Assembly (NCBI RefSeq): GCF_014640335.1
Contig: NZ_BMGT01000003.1
Coordinates: 479,149 to 543,148 of the forward strand
Source of the DNA: Edaphobacter dinghuensis
Lineage (GTDB): Bacteria > Acidobacteriota > Terriglobia > Terriglobales > Acidobacteriaceae
Length of the DNA stretch: 64,000 nucleotides
Direction: 5' to 3'
Made by a program: the position numbers and the translations under genes. The notes under the pieces are model-generated. The model was not told the DNA's origin. It did no database searches and was given only the letters and a program-made list of their open reading frames with translations. Shown here one piece after another: positions 34,397-42,619 of this stretch. Positions within the stretch are counted from its first letter, which is position 1. Each line of letters starts with the position of its first letter.

Positions 34397-35260
34397 TCAG
34401 CGCAGGAAGACGCTCAGTTCGCTGGCCGCATTGCGCAGATGCGGCAGAAACCGGGTTTGCATATCCATCACCGACATCCGCTGCGCATTTCCGCTCAGGT
34501 TGATCGTCGCCACTGCTCGCCCTGAAGGAGAGAATACTGGCACAGCCAGCGACCGCAGTCCAACCTCATATTCCTGATCGCAGATGGAATAGCCATTCCG
34601 CCGAATATTGCGCAGGTGCAGTCGCAGTTTTTCGATCGTGTTTACCGTTCGCGTCGTATACGGAATCAGTTCCACCTTTGCCAGATAGTTTTCAAGCTGT
34701 TCTGAAGGCAGATAGGCCAGCAGAATCCGCCCCATGCTGGTGCAATACGCGGGTAGACGGCTGCCAATATGCAGATCCACCGACATCACCCGGCTAACGC
34801 TCGTCCGGGCAATGTAAACAATGTCTTCCCCATCGAGGGTTGCTACTGAGAAAGATTCACGCAGCGCAGCCGACATCCGCTCAAGAATAGGCTGGGCCGC
34901 GCTCGACAGCGTATTGGAAGCCGTATAGGTATGCGAGAGCGTCAGCATCCGCGGACGCAGCGAGTAGCGCGACCCATCTTCCGCTCCTGCAAAACCCAGC
35001 TTGGTCAGCGTATAGAGACACCTCCGTACCGCGGCGCGCGAGAGGCCCGTCTTGATGCTGAGCTGCGAGATCGTCATCTGAGGTGCTTGCTGAGTGAACG
35101 CCTGGATCACGATGAGTCCGCGCGCCAACGATGTCATGAAATTCGGGTCGCCGGTAAAGACTTCAAGAGCAGCAGCAGGGCTGGTTTTTGGTGCGTCAGG
35201 CAGAGGAGCAGTCGCCGGTGTTGCGGTGGACGGCGTAGAACGGCGGGGAGCGAGACTCAT
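34397..35260 (-). CDS. IclR-family transcriptional regulator
   Basis: A 287-residue regulator. After a low-complexity Pro/Ala N-terminus (1-38) comes a winged HTH (about 45-110: LIVIQAFTQQAPQMTISQLS then SRAAVRRCLYTLTKLGF) and a GAF-like effector domain (about 120-280) with VYIARTSV and AYCTSMGRILLA. YCTSMGR is typical of the PcaR/PobR/CatR subgroup that senses aromatic-acid intermediates, so such ligands are plausible. It is divergent from pgi with a 204-bp intergenic region and converges on manA. No aromatic-catabolism gene is in the window except a dienelactone hydrolase-like gene 2.6 kb away. Confidence 0.88.
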   Translation of the reverse strand: MSLAPRRSTPSTATPATAPLPDAPKTSPAAALEVFTGDPNFMTSLARGLIVIQAFTQQAPQMTISQLSIKTGLSRAAVRRCLYTLTKLGFAGAEDGSRYSLRPRMLTLSHTYTASNTLSSAAQPILERMSAALRESFSVATLDGEDIVYIARTSVSRVMSVDLHIGSRLPAYCTSMGRILLAYLPSEQLENYLAKVELIPYTTRTVNTIEKLRLHLRNIRRNGYSICDQEYEVGLRSLAVPVFSPSGRAVATINLSGNAQRMSVMDMQTRFLPHLRNAASELSVFLR

Positions 35261-35464
35261 TGCAATCCTTCCATGCCGGAATCGCTCGAGTAAAAGCAGG
35301 GACCGATAGCCGGACTATATATACGATAAACGCACATAGAAATTGTTGCAAGATGCTACTGTTCCCGTCTTGTGGAGAACCAGATTCAACAAACGTTCAG
35401 ACTTCGGCACTAAACTATAGGCAGTCAAACCCGGATGAGCACTATCAAAGGAGAAGCAAAGCGT
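35261..35464. promoter_or_regulatory. Divergent promoter region of iclR-type gene and pgi
   Basis: The 204-bp gap is AT-richer than its flanks and includes ACTATATATACGATAAACG (35313-35331) and, near pgi, TATCAAAGGAGAAGC. AGGAG at 35449-35453 is the pgi ribosome binding site. No clear IclR palindrome was found by eye. Confidence 0.45.
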
Positions 35465-37096
35465 ATGGCAACACAACTTGCACCTGTCGGCGAACGGAAG
35501 GCATTCAAAGCTCTTCAAACCCACTTTCAGCAGATTGGCGGCAAGCATCTGCGTGAGCTATTTGCCGAGGACCCCGCGCGCGGAGACCGATTTACCGCGG
35601 AGACAGGCGGCATATTTCTTGACTACTCGAAGAATCGCATCACCGACGAGACCCTGAAGCTGTTGCTCCAACTCGCTGAGGAGTCGGGACTGCGAGAGAA
35701 GATCGAGGCGATGTTTCGCGGCGATAAGATCAATATCACGGAGAACCGCGCCGTTCTGCACGTCGCCCTGCGCGCTCCGAAGGGCGAGTCGATCGTTCTC
35801 GACGGCGAAGATGTCGTTCCCGCAGTGCATGAGGTGCTGGACAAGATGTCGGCTTTCGCCGACCGCGTTCGCAGCGGCGAGTGGAAGGGTCACACCGGCA
35901 AAAAAATTCGCAATGTTGTGAACATCGGCATTGGTGGCTCGGACCTCGGCCCGGTTATGGCCTACGAAGCGCTGAAGTTCTATAGCCAGCGCGATCTCAC
36001 CTTTCGCTTCGTCTCCAACGTCGACGGCACCGACTTTGCCGAGGCTGTTGAAGACCTCGACGCGGAAGAGACGCTGTTCCTCGTTGCCTCCAAGACCTTC
36101 ACCACGCTCGAGACCATGACCAACGCCCACACCGCGCGTGACTGGGCACTGGCAAAGCTCGGCGATGAGAAGGCAGTGGCCAAGCACTTCGTAGCCATCT
36201 CGACCAATGCCAAAGAGGTAGCAAAGTTCGGCATCGACACCGCAAACATGTTCGGCTTCTGGGACTGGGTTGGTGGCCGCTACTCCATGGACTCGGCCAT
36301 CGGGCTGTCGACGATGCTAGCCATCGGGCCTGACAACTTCCGCGCCATGCTCGCCGGATTTCACGAGATGGACGTGCACTTCCGCACAACGCCTTTTGAG
36401 AAAAATCTGCCTGTGTTGCTCGGCTTGCTCACTATCTGGTACACCGACTTCTTCGATGCTCAGACCGTGGCGATCCTGCCTTACGAGCAATACCTGAAGC
36501 GTTTCCCGGCTTATCTCCAGCAGTTGACGATGGAGTCGAACGGCAAGCATGTCACCCTCGATGGAGAGTTGGTTGATACCCTGACCGGTCCAATTTACTG
36601 GGGCGAGCCAGGCACTAACGGCCAGCACTCGTTCTATCAGCTCATTCACCAGGGCACGCGGCTTATTCCCTGCGACTTCATCGGCTTCTACAAGACGCTG
36701 AATCCGCTGGGGCGCCATCACGATATGCTCATGGCCAACGTCTTCGCGCAGGCCGAGGCACTCGCCTTCGGCAAGACTGCCGAGCAGGTCAAGGCCGAGG
36801 GCACACCCGACTGGCTGGTGCCGCACCGCGTCTTCGAGGGCAATCGTCCCTCAAACACAATCCTCGCTGACAAGCTGACGCCTGCTGTTCTCGGCAAGTT
36901 GGTCGCGCTTTACGAGCACGCTGTCTTAACGCAGGGTGCAATCTGGAACATCGACTCGTTCGATCAGTGGGGCGTCGAATTAGGCAAGGTGTTGGCGCAG
37001 AAGATCATCGGCGAATTGGAGAGCGAGACCGAACCGAAGCTGGCGCACGATACCTCCACAACCAACCTGATTCAGCGGTATCGCAAGAACAAGTAG
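35465..37096 (+). CDS. pgi: Glucose-6-phosphate isomerase
   Basis: Pgi interconverts glucose-6-P and fructose-6-P in glycolysis and gluconeogenesis. The protein of about 543 residues has the GPI-family blocks [44 protein letters not shown] and [11 protein letters not shown]. It also has [20 protein letters not shown], whose catalytic Glu/His are conserved, and [14 protein letters not shown] near the end. The ATG at 35465 is chosen to match the family N-terminus; an in-frame ATG at 35435 is an alternative and lies nearer the promoter. A strong terminator follows at 37117. Confidence 0.97.
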   Translation: MATQLAPVGERKAFKALQTHFQQIGGKHLRELFAEDPARGDRFTAETGGIFLDYSKNRITDETLKLLLQLAEESGLREKIEAMFRGDKINITENRAVLHVALRAPKGESIVLDGEDVVPAVHEVLDKMSAFADRVRSGEWKGHTGKKIRNVVNIGIGGSDLGPVMAYEALKFYSQRDLTFRFVSNVDGTDFAEAVEDLDAEETLFLVASKTFTTLETMTNAHTARDWALAKLGDEKAVAKHFVAISTNAKEVAKFGIDTANMFGFWDWVGGRYSMDSAIGLSTMLAIGPDNFRAMLAGFHEMDVHFRTTPFEKNLPVLLGLLTIWYTDFFDAQTVAILPYEQYLKRFPAYLQQLTMESNGKHVTLDGELVDTLTGPIYWGEPGTNGQHSFYQLIHQGTRLIPCDFIGFYKTLNPLGRHHDMLMANVFAQAEALAFGKTAEQVKAEGTPDWLVPHRVFEGNRPSNTILADKLTPAVLGKLVALYEHAVLTQGAIWNIDSFDQWGVELGKVLAQKIIGELESETEPKLAHDTSTTNLIQRYRKNK

Positions 37097-37116
37097 CTTT
37101 GTCTGTTGCGATGAAG

Positions 37117-37153
37117 AGCGATGCTCGTCCTTCGGGGCGGGCATCGCTGTTTT
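37117..37153. terminator. pgi terminator, UUCG-loop hairpin
   Basis: AGCGATGCTCGTCC pairs with GGGCGGGCATCGCT around a TTCG tetraloop (two G-U pairs), followed by GTTTT. It sits between the pgi stop (37096) and the convergent peroxiredoxin-like stop (37152), so it may work for both strands. Confidence 0.9.
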
Positions 37154-37826
37154 AACGGGAGAGCGCAGCCAGCACGTCTGCCGGTTCCGGACGGACACGA
37201 AAGTCTGCATGAGCTTCGCTGAAAGCTACTGTTCCGTCCTGCCGGATGACGAAGACGGCAGGCAAGGGAAGCCGCCAACTCGCTTCGGTGGCGTTGTGAT
37301 AGCTCAGCCCGGCGTTGTTGAAAGGGATGTTGACGAGGATGCTCTGGTAGTAGCGCCGGTGCTGCGCGGGAATTGTGTAGGCGATCCCAAATTTTTCAGC
37401 CACTTCCGCACCGGGATCGGCAAGCAGAGGGAAGGACAGAGCGTGCTGCTGCATCATGAAGTCATTTTGTCGTGGCGTCTGCGGCGAGATGGCGACAAAG
37501 AGCGCACCGCGTTCGCGGAGCTGGGGATAAAGCTCACGCCAGGTCTCCAGCTCAGTGACGCAATAAGGACACCACCGTCCACGAAAGAATTTGACGACCA
37601 GCGGCCCCAGGGCCAGTAGATCGGCAGACTGTATCGGCTTTCCGCTACGTGTGTCCTGCAAGGAAAAACTGGGAGCAATGCTTCCAACGGGAAGGATACG
37701 GTCTTCGATTCCAGTAGCGAAGAGGTCCGCTGTAGCTTGTTCGGAGATAGCCAGGCGCTCAGCCTGTACGAGCTTGCGAGTGTTTTGCGTGATGCGATCG
37801 AGTTGGTCTTGAAGAGAGGCGGCCAC
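37152..37826 (-). CDS. Peroxiredoxin-like (AhpC/TSA) family protein
   Basis: A 224-residue thioredoxin-fold protein of the AhpC/TSA group. Residues about 85-170 give the redox domain with RGRWCPYC, so a CxxC motif replaces the single peroxidatic Cys of classical Prx, as in the peroxiredoxin-like subgroup. The N-terminal about 60 residues are helical, starting AASLQDQLDRITQNTRKLVQ. FVAISPQ and LSFPLLADPG match family strands. The apparent start codon is GTG at 37826. It stands between pgi and the DLH gene and probably detoxifies peroxides or exchanges thiols in the cytoplasm. Confidence 0.84.
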   Translation of the reverse strand: MAASLQDQLDRITQNTRKLVQAERLAISEQATADLFATGIEDRILPVGSIAPSFSLQDTRSGKPIQSADLLALGPLVVKFFRGRWCPYCVTELETWRELYPQLRERGALFVAISPQTPRQNDFMMQQHALSFPLLADPGAEVAEKFGIAYTIPAQHRRYYQSILVNIPFNNAGLSYHNATEASWRLPLPAVFVIRQDGTVAFSEAHADFRVRPEPADVLAALSR

Positions 37827-37857
37827 ATGTCATTATCGCAGCCGCCGTAATCCCGCG

Positions 37858-38652
37858 TCACATTGTGCCGAGCAGCTTGATGAGGCGATCAAACCCTTCT
37901 TCCCGCGCCTTCTTATTCGCCGGTGTAGGATCAGGAGCCTCGCCTGCTCTCATAAACCCATGTCCCGCGCCATCGTAGATGATCGGCTCATATTTCTTGT
38001 TCGCTGCCTTCATCGCCTCGGTAGTAGCTGGAACAGTGGCGCTGATGCGAGCATCGTTGCCGGCATAGAAGCCATAGACAGGCGCGGTAATCGCAGCAAG
38101 ATCGGATGGCGGCGGTCCATAGAAGACAAAGGCAGCTGAAAGATCATGGCGGTGAGTGGCAAAGGCAAAAGACTTTCCGCCGCCCCAGCAGAAGCCTGTC
38201 ACGGCAAGCTTTCCGTTGGCCGAGGGGATCTTCTTCGCATAGTCCGCTGCAGCGTCGAGGTCGGCGTTAACATCGTCGGGGTTCAGACCGGAGACAGCTT
38301 TGACGGCATCGTCCTGACTGGCGAACTCGCTGAATCCGCCGCCATGCGGGCCGTGACCCGAGAGCAGGTCCGGTGCGATAACGATGTAGCCTTCGGCGGC
38401 GATCTCATCGGCCATCTCTTTGGCCCAATCGGTAAGGCCGAAGATCTCGTGGATGAGGACGACCACCGGAGCTTTGTGGCTGACCTCGGGATAGACAACG
38501 AAGGCCTGCACCGTGCGATCACCATGCTTGAGCGAGACGTATTCATGGTGCCGAGGAGACTTGTCGAGCCGCGCTTTGGCCCAATCCTGAGCGTGAGCGG
38601 CAATCGGAAGAAACAGAAGGAGTGCGAGAAGTTTAATGGCAGCGCGTCGCAT
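37858..38652 (-). CDS. Exported dienelactone hydrolase-family protein
   Basis: An alpha/beta hydrolase of about 264 residues of the dienelactone hydrolase family. A signal peptide (RRAAIKLLALLLFLPIAAHAQ) implies export. The nucleophile Cys lies in VTGFCWGGGKSFAF. The Asp is probably in FYAGNDARIS and the His in GAGHGFMRAG, completing the Cys-Asp-His triad. It may cleave lactones or esters in the periplasm. It is just downstream of the fucosidase on the minus strand, a likely pair. The ATG at 38652 gives the shortest protein with an intact signal sequence; the frame runs open 36 bp further upstream. Confidence 0.82.
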   Translation of the reverse strand: MRRAAIKLLALLLFLPIAAHAQDWAKARLDKSPRHHEYVSLKHGDRTVQAFVVYPEVSHKAPVVVLIHEIFGLTDWAKEMADEIAAEGYIVIAPDLLSGHGPHGGGFSEFASQDDAVKAVSGLNPDDVNADLDAAADYAKKIPSANGKLAVTGFCWGGGKSFAFATHRHDLSAAFVFYGPPPSDLAAITAPVYGFYAGNDARISATVPATTEAMKAANKKYEPIIYDGAGHGFMRAGEAPDPTPANKKAREEGFDRLIKLLGTM

Positions 38653-38718
38653 GCAGGGAGTGTAGTCCCGCATGCGACGCGCCGACAAGCAACAATTGTG
38701 TCAATTGAACGAGCGTCG

Positions 38719-40287
38719 TCAAGCCGTGGTCAGCTTCAATGTGATGCCGATATCAGCCGTTGTCGGGCGATTCGACGGTAGCGTGACGCGAAGGGCGTCT
38801 GCATCCTGCGTGAACTTCAAATGGCCGTCATACCCCAGCATCGAGGCACTGGTAATCTTTGCCGGATTCTGAGGACTGGAGGTGCCGAGCGCAGCAATCG
38901 TAGCCGCTCCTTCCGGCCAACCCTGAACGAAGGCGTAGAGCGCATCGCCCTTGGTGGTAAAGCGAACGTCGCTGGCTGTCAGGTCGGGCTTTTTGCCCTC
39001 GTTGGGATCGAACTCCTGGCCGTTCGAACGAATGACAACCTTGGTTGATGGGCCTTCACCATAGATCTTCCATGGTCGCGTGGCATAGATACCTTCGCTG
39101 TTGACTGCCATCCATGCGGTGATGCCGTTAAGGGTGACCATCTCTTCGAAATCCAACTCGCCCGAGTTAGGCAGGGGAAAGTTGAGCAGAAGGTTGCCGT
39201 TCTTGCTGACGATATCGACGAGCAGGTCGATGACCTTCTTTGCGGTCTTATACCTGACACCACGTTTATAATGCCACTCGCCGATGCAGGTGTCTGTCTG
39301 CCAGGGAACAGGAGAGATGTCGTCGAGCACGCCGCGCTCTCGGTCGAGCGCGCAGGTTCCCGTCGCGCAGTCGGTAGTCGTCTTGCTGTTATAGACGGCT
39401 TCGACTTTGCCGCCATGTTTAGCTGCGCTGAGGTTATAGAGATTGGCGACTAGCGAGAGTCCATACTCGTCGAAGGGAATTCCACCGTCTGTATACAACA
39501 GATCGGGCTGATGTTGATCCACGAGGTCCTTGATGCGGTTGAAATATTGCTGCTTCCACCAGTCGGGCGCAACACGGCCCATAGCTTCGGCGGTTTTGGC
39601 GAAGTTCGCGGGTTCGCCCGAGTAGTCGTGATACAGGTCTTTATAGGCAGGAAGGACGCCATCGTAGGGGACACCTGCGAGCGGCCCGGTGGAATCGCTG
39701 GTGTGAGCAGGTGCCAGCCAGTCGAAGGAATTCGACAGGTGTTCGCTGACTCCGAAGCGAAGGCCGCGCTTGCGTGCAGCGACTTTCCACTCGCCGACGA
39801 TGTCGCGCTTCGGCCCGATTGCTTTAGCGTTCCAGCGAGGCTGGTATTTGGAGTTCCACATGTCAAAGTTGTCGTGGTGAACTCCCATGGAGAAAAAGTA
39901 CTTGGCTCCAGCTTTGACGTAGAGATCCATAAGATGCTCAGGGTCCCAGCGAGCAGCTTTGAACTGAGGGACAAGATCTTTGTAGCCAACCTTTGATGGA
40001 TGGCCGTAGGTTTCGACGTGATAGTTGTACTGGGCGGAGCCCTGGATGTACATGTTGCGCGCGTACCAGTCACCGTCTTCAACGCCGGATTGCGGTCCCC
40101 AATGAGACCAGATGCCGAACTTGGCGTCGGCGAACCATGCAGGAATGCGATAGGCAGCCAGCGATTCGCGGGTGCCTTGGAACGGCCCGGCAGCGATTGG
40201 AAGAGTTGCGGCGAGAGAACGCCGGAGAGCGAGAGCCGGCGCTGTGGCAGCGAGGAGTTGCAAAGCTTTGCGACGAGTAATGTGCAT
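38719..40287 (-). CDS. Alpha-L-fucosidase, glycoside hydrolase family 29
   Basis: A secreted GH29 fucosidase of about 522 residues that removes alpha-linked fucose from plant or host glycans by a retaining mechanism. The N-terminus RRKALQLLAATAPALALRR is a Tat-type signal. The catalytic barrel starts with FADAKFGIWSHWGPQS and holds YFFSMGVHHDNFD and the nucleophile region DLLYTDGGIPFDEY, with its conserved Asp. NGNLLLNFPLPNSGELDF follows, then a C-terminal beta domain. Start ATG at 40287 is chosen for the Tat motif; other in-frame starts exist up to 40374. It is followed by a dienelactone hydrolase-like gene. Confidence 0.93.
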   Translation of the reverse strand: MHITRRKALQLLAATAPALALRRSLAATLPIAAGPFQGTRESLAAYRIPAWFADAKFGIWSHWGPQSGVEDGDWYARNMYIQGSAQYNYHVETYGHPSKVGYKDLVPQFKAARWDPEHLMDLYVKAGAKYFFSMGVHHDNFDMWNSKYQPRWNAKAIGPKRDIVGEWKVAARKRGLRFGVSEHLSNSFDWLAPAHTSDSTGPLAGVPYDGVLPAYKDLYHDYSGEPANFAKTAEAMGRVAPDWWKQQYFNRIKDLVDQHQPDLLYTDGGIPFDEYGLSLVANLYNLSAAKHGGKVEAVYNSKTTTDCATGTCALDRERGVLDDISPVPWQTDTCIGEWHYKRGVRYKTAKKVIDLLVDIVSKNGNLLLNFPLPNSGELDFEEMVTLNGITAWMAVNSEGIYATRPWKIYGEGPSTKVVIRSNGQEFDPNEGKKPDLTASDVRFTTKGDALYAFVQGWPEGAATIAALGTSSPQNPAKITSASMLGYDGHLKFTQDADALRVTLPSNRPTTADIGITLKLTTA

Positions 40288-40377
40288 GTCGGAGCGGTTC
40301 TCCATTGGAAGATTTTTACACTGCCAATGTAGTGACCGATGACGATAGATGCAAATTGACGACGGACGCTGCACTTA

Positions 40378-40410
40378 AGCCCATTCTCCCGACGCGGCGA
40401 AGAATGGGCT
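40378..40410 (-). terminator. Hairpin downstream of the DUF3309-like gene
   Basis: AGCCCATTCT (40378-40387) and AGAATGGGCT (40401-40410) are a perfect 10-bp inverted repeat around a GC-rich 13-base loop. It lies just after the stop of the 47-residue gene on the minus strand and before the fucosidase. Confidence 0.65.
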
Positions 40411-40417
40411 CGTGCAG

Positions 40418-40561
40418 CTAGATAACCCTGAGTAAAAGCAGGATGAGAACAATAAGCAGGATGAGACTGATGCTGCCACCGCCGTAATAACCGAGTCCCG
40501 GACCGAGGCGATAACCTCCAAAACCAAATATCAGAATCAGAATAATGAGAAGAATCAGCAT
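40418..40561 (-). CDS. DUF3309-like small hydrophobic protein
   Basis: A 47-residue gene on the minus strand. It begins MLILLIILILIFGFGGYRLG, continues through PGLGYYGGG, and ends ILLIVLILLLLRVI: two hydrophobic stretches around a Gly/Tyr turn. This matches the layout of DUF3309-type mini-proteins common in soil Proteobacteria and Acidobacteria. GGGAG lies 9 bp upstream of the ATG. A 10-bp hairpin follows the stop. Function is unknown; a membrane location is expected. Confidence 0.72.
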   Translation of the reverse strand: MLILLIILILIFGFGGYRLGPGLGYYGGGSISLILLIVLILLLLRVI

Positions 40562-40637
40562 GTCACGTCTCCCGTGGCGGCGAAGTTTCGCTCGCTGAGG
40601 AGTGAGATGCAGTTTTTCTTATATGTGCAATAAGCAA

Positions 40638-41024
40638 TTACAAATTAGGCTGCGAGAGATTGCTTCGCTGGTAAGCGATGCCTGCCTTGAAGTTGCCTGC
40701 GATGCGCTCGGATTTAGTAATGATGATGGCGGCATGATTGGGAGCCATGACTTCTTTGGCTGTTTCGGCGAAGAGCTCGAGCCAGCGGTTGAAGTGGCTG
40801 GGCTCCAGCGGGAGTTGAAGGTGGGTCATCATAGGGTCGCCTTTGTAGCGACCAGTGGTCAGCATGACGGTAGACCAGAAGTTTTTGAGCAGGGCCAGGT
40901 GAGCGGGCCAGTCCTCAATCTTCTCGTTGAAGATGGGGCCGATCTCGGGGTCGACCTGTACCTTGGCATAGAAACGGTCTACCAGGTTTGAGATCTCTTC
41001 TTCGGTAATTTTGTCTTCCGCCAT
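40638..41024 (-). CDS. Group III truncated haemoglobin
   Basis: A 128-residue truncated globin that binds O2 or NO through haem, probably for NO detoxification or redox sensing. Typical group III blocks are ISNLVDRFYAKVQVDPEIGPIFN, WPAHLALLKNFWSTVMLTTGRYKGDPM with the distal pocket, and HFNRWLELFAETAKEV, where the first His is the likely proximal ligand. AAAGAGG precedes the ATG at 41024. An in-frame start 33 bp upstream exists. It transcribes away from a 353-bp divergent region that contains an inverted repeat. Confidence 0.9.
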   Translation of the reverse strand: MAEDKITEEEISNLVDRFYAKVQVDPEIGPIFNEKIEDWPAHLALLKNFWSTVMLTTGRYKGDPMMTHLQLPLEPSHFNRWLELFAETAKEVMAPNHAAIIITKSERIAGNFKAGIAYQRSNLSQPNL

Positions 41025-41113
41025 TTTGGTTGCCTCTTTCTTTGTGCTCTGCTGCATGGCCCGTTACTTTTTGCTTCTAGGTGGAGTACCTCTCCCCCTC
41101 TGCACTTAAGTCC

Positions 41114-41138
41114 TAAAGTCTTCGAAGTAGAGACTTTA
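41114..41138. promoter_or_regulatory. 8-bp inverted repeat upstream of the truncated haemoglobin gene
   Basis: TAAAGTCT (41114-41121) and AGACTTTA (41131-41138) are exact inverted copies around 9 bases. They lie 90 bp upstream of the globin start and are flanked by further AAGTC/GACTT units. This could be an operator; the regulator is unknown. Confidence 0.45.
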
Positions 41139-41163
41139 AGTCTGGACTTCGGTATGACTTCAG

Positions 41164-41192
41164 ATGACAAAAGCCCGGCTGTTTGCCGGGCT
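41164..41192 (-). terminator. Rho-independent terminator with no gene upstream
   Basis: AAGCCCGGC (41170-41178) pairs with GCCGGGCTT (41184-41192) around a TGTTT loop. On the minus strand the stem is followed by TTTGTCATC. It would end a minus-strand transcript started between about 41200 and 41380, where no gene reads that way. Confidence 0.7.
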
Positions 41193-41377
41193 TCCTAAGG
41201 CTTATTTCTGGATTGAGTTTATCAGCGGTGTCAAGATTTTTGCATCGAATGGCGGCTGGCTGAACCTGAACGGACCACAACTTTGGGAGCGATTCGGGTT
41301 TTATCAGATAGGCCCAAGCAGAGCGCATGGGTCGCCAGGAAGTCCGGAAGACTCCGGATTCTGGTGAGGAGGTAGTG

Positions 41378-41812
41378 GTGAAATTTCTAAGATATGTTGC
41401 TTTGCTTTCGATCTTCTTGATCCCGGTGACGTACTCGCAGGCTCAGGTCTCAGTTGGCATTGGCGTAGGCCCTTATGCCTATGACGGCTATGGCTATGGG
41501 CCGCCGGTTTGTTCTTACGGATATTACGGATACCCTCCGTACTCCTGTGCTCCTTACGGGTACTATGGCCCGGCGTGGTTTAGCGGCGGAATCTTTATCG
41601 GGGCTGGGCCGTGGTATCGGCATGCCTATTATGGCCGTGGCTATTACGGATATCGTGGTTACGGTTATGGACGCGGTTATGGCTATGGTCGTGGCTATGC
41701 GTATGGACGTGGCGGCTATGGCGGAGGATACCGCGGCGGCTACAGCGGCGGACACGGCTACGGCGGCGGTTTCCACGGTGGAGGCGGTCATGGTGGCGGC
41801 GGACACCGGTAA
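41378..41812 (+). CDS. Secreted Gly/Tyr-rich protein
   Basis: A 144-residue exported low-complexity protein. A Sec signal peptide (KFLRYVALLSIFLIPVTYSQAQ) is followed by VSVGIGVGPYAYDGYGYGPP. A Cys-containing segment with two Cys residues comes next, then 70 residues built from GYGYGRG, GGYRGGYSGG and GGGHGGGG units. No catalytic motif is visible; such proteins are commonly surface or matrix components, but nothing here proves it. The start is GTG at 41378, with GAGGAGG six bases upstream. A strong terminator follows. Confidence 0.72.
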   Translation: MKFLRYVALLSIFLIPVTYSQAQVSVGIGVGPYAYDGYGYGPPVCSYGYYGYPPYSCAPYGYYGPAWFSGGIFIGAGPWYRHAYYGRGYYGYRGYGYGRGYGYGRGYAYGRGGYGGGYRGGYSGGHGYGGGFHGGGGHGGGGHR

Positions 41813-41837
41813 TTCTGCCAATTGATTTACGGTAGGG

Positions 41838-41876
41838 CAAAACGTCCACCTCGCTCTGAGGTGGGCGTTTTGTTTT
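41838..41876 (+). terminator. Terminator of the Gly/Tyr-rich gene
   Basis: CAAAACGTCCACCTC pairs with GAGGTGGGCGTTTTG around a 5-base loop (one G-U pair), then TTTT. The 15-bp stem is among the strongest in the window. It also lies just after the stop of the convergent Pr6Pr-like gene. Confidence 0.92.
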
Positions 41877-41887
41877 AAGGCGATGGC

Positions 41888-42511
41888 TTAGACGACGTTG
41901 CGTTTGAGCTTGTTGCCGAGCCAGAGGAGCAGGAAGCTGACGGCGAGGAAGGCGATGGTGATGACGGCGCTGTGGACGGCGACGCCGGCCCAGCCGCCGG
42001 GGGCTTTGTTGGGGTCGATGAACCAGTAGGGATACCAGTTGGTGAAGGCTCCGCGGATGAGCGAGTAGGCCAGATAGGCGATGGGGTAGATGACCCAGAA
42101 CCAGATGTGTCTGGGGACGAGCGTGGCCTTGAGCGGCTGGATGAGCCAGTCGAGCACCATGACGACGGGCATGAGGGAGTGGACGACGAAGTTGGTCCAG
42201 GGAATCATGCCGCTGTCGAGGTGGCTGAGGAGAAGGCCGAAGACGATGCCGACGATGGCAATGGAGACGGTTGCGCTGCCGCGGGTGATGTCGTCGGCTT
42301 CTGTGGGGGCTTTGTCGCGGATGAGGTGAGTTGCTCCTGCGAGGAGGACGATGGCTACGAAGAGATTGGTGAGGATGGTGAAGAAGCTGAAGAAGTTGGC
42401 GGCGCTATTGCCGGTGCTGAGGACGGAGTCGATGAAGGATGTGGCGAGCGCGGCCAGGGTGAGGAGGCCGAAGAAGAGGCGGGCGGCGGCTAGGGGGTAG
42501 CGTTTGGCCAT
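41888..42511 (-). CDS. Pr6Pr/FAR-17a-like membrane protein
   Basis: A 207-residue polytopic membrane protein with six hydrophobic segments (residues about 8-28, 38-60, 78-96, 107-124, 138-158 and 178-202). It matches the Pr6Pr group by its FFSFFTILTNLFVAIVLL helix, its LPVVMVLDWLI helix and WFIDPNKAPGGWAG between helices 5 and 6. Homologues in eukaryotes (AIG1/FAR-17a) are hydrolases of fatty acid esters of hydroxy fatty acids, with conserved Thr and His. The bacterial function is unknown. The neighbour upstream is the RAYT transposase. Confidence 0.8.
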   Translation of the reverse strand: MAKRYPLAAARLFFGLLTLAALATSFIDSVLSTGNSAANFFSFFTILTNLFVAIVLLAGATHLIRDKAPTEADDITRGSATVSIAIVGIVFGLLLSHLDSGMIPWTNFVVHSLMPVVMVLDWLIQPLKATLVPRHIWFWVIYPIAYLAYSLIRGAFTNWYPYWFIDPNKAPGGWAGVAVHSAVITIAFLAVSFLLLWLGNKLKRNVV

Positions 42512-42571
42512 GCTCCACTATGGGGGATGTGGGGGGTGGGGTCAACGGTCCTCGCGCATCTCTCCGGGGAG

Positions 42572-42603
42572 GGGTGCCCCACATCTCGATTTTGAGATGT
42601 GGG
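42572..42603. repeat. REP-like palindrome, left copy
   Basis: GGGTGCCCCA then CATCTC, six bases, GAGATG and TGGG: a 32-bp element whose inner arms CCCACATCTC and GAGATGTGGG form a hairpin. It matches 43126-43157 in inverted orientation at 31 of 32 positions. It lies 17 bp beyond the stop end of the transposase gene. Confidence 0.85.
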
Positions 42604-42619
42604 TTTCGCGGAACGATCT

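Larger units (their letters stand above)
41025..41377. other. Gene-free divergent region with two inverted repeats
   Basis: No convincing gene lies in this 353-bp stretch. It holds TAAAGTCT-N9-AGACTTTA (41114-41138), inside a cluster of AAGTC/GACTT pentamers. It also holds a GC-rich hairpin at 41170-41192 with a U-tract on the minus strand, and the GAGGAGG ribosome binding site (41366-41372) of the downstream Gly/Tyr-rich gene. A regulator site and a short untranslated RNA are both possible. Confidence 0.5.

Noticed and set aside
41164..41367. Open frames in both strands of the globin-Gly/Tyr gap
   Set aside because: They lack family-like content, cross the hairpin and have no good ribosome binding site. 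The hairpin/inverted-repeat explanation is simpler.
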